Both the position numbers and the translations under genes were made by a program. 14,918 bases of DNA from Victivallis vadensis (lineage in GTDB: Bacteria > Verrucomicrobiota > Lentisphaeria > Victivallales > GWF2-50-93): positions 1 to 14,918 of the forward strand of contig DYRX01000069.1 in the NCBI GenBank assembly GCA_020718525.1, read 5' to 3'. This document shows, piece after piece, positions 13,737 to 14,918 of the stretch. Position 1 is the first letter of the stretch; each line of letters opens with the position of its first letter. Below the pieces are notes generated by a model. That model made no database searches. It was not told where the DNA came from and saw only the letters and a program-made list of their open reading frames with translations.

Positions 13737-14812
13737 TCGAAATGATTCCATCCGAACTTGCGCTGGCGTTTCTACTCGCCTTCATCATTGATTTTGTCTT
13801 TGGGGATCCGCCAAACCGCTTCCACCCAATATGCTTTTTCGCCAAATTTGCGGATTTCGCAGAAAAGCTTTTCCGAAAAACCGGCAACGGATTCATCCCA
13901 GGAGCCTTCGCCGCGGCAGTCTCGATCGCTCCATTTGCCGTCTCCGCATACATCCTCGTCTCCATTGCCGAAGCCAGGCTCGGCGGGAATGCCGCCATTC
14001 TGTCCGCATCCGTCTTTCTCTATTTTTCATTTGCACCCGCCGGACTTGCCAAACATGCCCAAGCCGTCCTCGACCGTCTTAGGAATTCCGATCTGCCAGG
14101 CGCATCGAAGTCCCTTTCTATGATGGTCGGCAGAAACACGCAACGCCTTGATCAGGAAGGACTTGTCAAGGCCTGCGTCGAAAGCGTGGCTGAAAATTTC
14201 ACGGACGGAGTCGCATCCCCGCTTTTCTACGCATCTCTGGGATTTGCCCTCTTTGGAGCGCCAGGATTTGCCGCTTTCGCCGTCCTCTACCGGGGCGCAA
14301 ACACACTGGATTCGATGTGGGGAAAAAAGAACGAGAGATATCTTCGCTTCGGCACACTTGCGGCACGCTTCGACGACATCCTCAACTTTATTCCAGCAAG
14401 GCTTGCCCTCCCAATTGTCTCACTCTCGGCGCTTCTGAGAGGACTCGACTGGAAAAACGCATTCAGGATTGGCATGCGGGACTCAGACAAGCATGAAAGT
14501 CCGAACTCCGCCTGGACCGAAGCGGCATTCTCAGGCGCGCTCGGACTCCGTCTTGGCGGCACGGCGTTCTATGGCGACAGAAAAGTCGAACATCCTGAAA
14601 TAGGAGAGGCGCTCGAACCTGCAAACCCGGACAAAATCCGCAAGGCGATCGAACTTATGCTAATCTCTTCCTTCATCTTTGCCGCAACCCTCATCGCATT
14701 CGCAGCAGCAAGTTCGGCATCCGTCGAAATTCTGCGAAGCATTTGGAGTGCGGGGCACACCGTGGCATTTCCTAAACGTATAGTTTTTCACTTTAATAAA
14801 TTCAAATTGTGA
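13733..14812 (+). CDS. cobD: Adenosylcobinamide-phosphate synthase (CobD/CbiB)
   Basis: CobD/CbiB is an integral membrane enzyme that attaches aminopropanol (or its phosphate) to adenosylcobyric acid late in cobalamin synthesis. Family motifs are intact: 'IIDFVFGDPPNRFHP' (18-32), 'MMVGRNTQRLD' (130-140), 'VESVAENFTDGVASPLFY' (149-166), 'YRGANTLDSMWGKKN' (186-200), 'DDILNFIPARL' (214-224) and 'SPNSAWTEAAFSGALGLRLGG' (256-276, with the last six residues 'LGLRLGG'-like). Hydrophobic helices flank them. The length of 359 exceeds the usual 310-325. Part of the excess is a C-terminal tail after about residue 338, whose last 11 codons and stop lie inside a large hairpin. The ATG at 13733 overlaps the preceding small ORF; an ATG at residue 4 is an alternative. 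No cobalamin riboswitch was recognised upstream, and no other cobalamin gene is inside the window. Confidence 0.93.
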   Translation: MIEMIPSELALAFLLAFIIDFVFGDPPNRFHPICFFAKFADFAEKLFRKTGNGFIPGAFAAAVSIAPFAVSAYILVSIAEARLGGNAAILSASVFLYFSFAPAGLAKHAQAVLDRLRNSDLPGASKSLSMMVGRNTQRLDQEGLVKACVESVAENFTDGVASPLFYASLGFALFGAPGFAAFAVLYRGANTLDSMWGKKNERYLRFGTLAARFDDILNFIPARLALPIVSLSALLRGLDWKNAFRIGMRDSDKHESPNSAWTEAAFSGALGLRLGGTAFYGDRKVEHPEIGEALEPANPDKIRKAIELMLISSFIFAATLIAFAAASSASVEILRSIWSAGHTVAFPKRIVFHFNKFKL

Positions 14813-14836
14813 ATTTATTTCTCTTGAAAAACTATA
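14779..14836. repeat. Large AT-rich hairpin at the 3' end of cobD
   Basis: Outer arms TATAGTTTTTCA (14779-14790) and TGAAAAACTATA (14825-14836) are exact complements over 12 bp. Inner arms AATAAATTCA (14795-14804) and TGAATTTATT (14810-14819) are exact over 10 bp. The loop is AATTG, and a small internal bulge of 4 against 5 nt separates the two stems. The cobD stop TGA opens the right inner arm. No T run follows (the next bases are GCTCCCCCC), so this is not a standard intrinsic terminator. It may be a miniature inverted-repeat element, a protein-binding palindrome, or an RNA stabiliser. Confidence 0.75.
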
Positions 14837-14881
14837 GCTCCCCCCTTTCTTCCAGCACGCATCAGCTTGACAGTCTTCTTC

Positions 14882-14917
14882 TTCAATATTCATCATTGAA
14901 ATTCAGTATTCAATATT
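14882..14917. repeat. Short AT-rich repeats at right edge
   Basis: TTCAATATT occurs at 14882-14890 and again at 14909-14917, 27 bp apart. TTCAAT (14882-14887) also pairs with ATTGAA (14895-14900) across a 7-nt loop. The region is AT-rich and non-coding. The window ends here, so whether this is part of a longer array is unknown. Confidence 0.3.
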
Positions 14918-14918
14918 T

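Noticed and set aside
14867..14892. Promoter starting at a perfect TTGACA (14867-14872) near the right edge
   Set aside because: No acceptable -10 hexamer lies 16-18 nt downstream, and the sequence ends before any gene that it could serve.
14660..14896. 78-codon minus-strand frame with several cysteines at the right edge
   Set aside because: Most of it is antisense to the conserved-length part of cobD and to the hairpin. The Cys-rich part is simply the complement of the cobD codons for Ala and Ser.

Overview
The window looks like a housekeeping stretch of a bacterial chromosome of moderate GC content, probably from an uncultured or little-studied lineage. The small ribosomal protein S11 has a Lys-Cys-Gly-Phe-Lys-Gly-Ser core and an Ala/Lys/Pro-rich N-terminal extension, and S13 and L17 carry similar tails. 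From memory this is reminiscent of the Verrucomicrobia/Lentisphaerae/Kiritimatiellae (PVC) group. That assignment is an inference and has not been tested by a search.

The layout is one divergon. Everything left of about 7,140 is read leftward and everything right of about 7,417 is read rightward, from a roughly 280-nt intergenic region with a good promoter facing right. The leftward arm begins with an FHA-GAF histidine kinase and a small zinc-ribbon protein encoded immediately after it. An AT-rich gap of about 125 nt follows, then the alpha-operon-type cluster rpmJ (L36), rpsM (S13), rpsK (S11), rpoA and rplQ (L17). A FabG-like SDR reductase is coupled to rplQ by a one-base TGATG overlap, and a U32-family (TrhP/RlhA-like) gene closes the arm 44 nt later. 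The last 307 nt at the left edge hold no convincing gene but carry repeat-like sequence.

The rightward arm starts with a complete gatC-gatA-gatB set whose genes overlap by 4 nt at each junction. It encodes the amidotransferase that makes Gln-tRNA(Gln) and/or Asn-tRNA(Asn). After 79 nt comes a potassium uptake pair, trkA then trkH, with no gap between them. A 26-codon ORF then overlaps the start of a cobD/cbiB-type gene (adenosylcobinamide-phosphate synthase, late cobalamin synthesis). The 3' end of cobD runs into a large, AT-rich, near-perfect hairpin that supplies both its last residues and its stop codon.

I see no phage, insertion sequence, CRISPR array, tRNA or rRNA, and no clear new defence or metabolic system. 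The points most worth a second look are the orphan FHA-GAF kinase with its zinc-ribbon partner beside the ribosomal cluster, the hairpin at the end of cobD, the low-complexity tails on three neighbouring ribosomal proteins, and the small ORF coupled to cobD.
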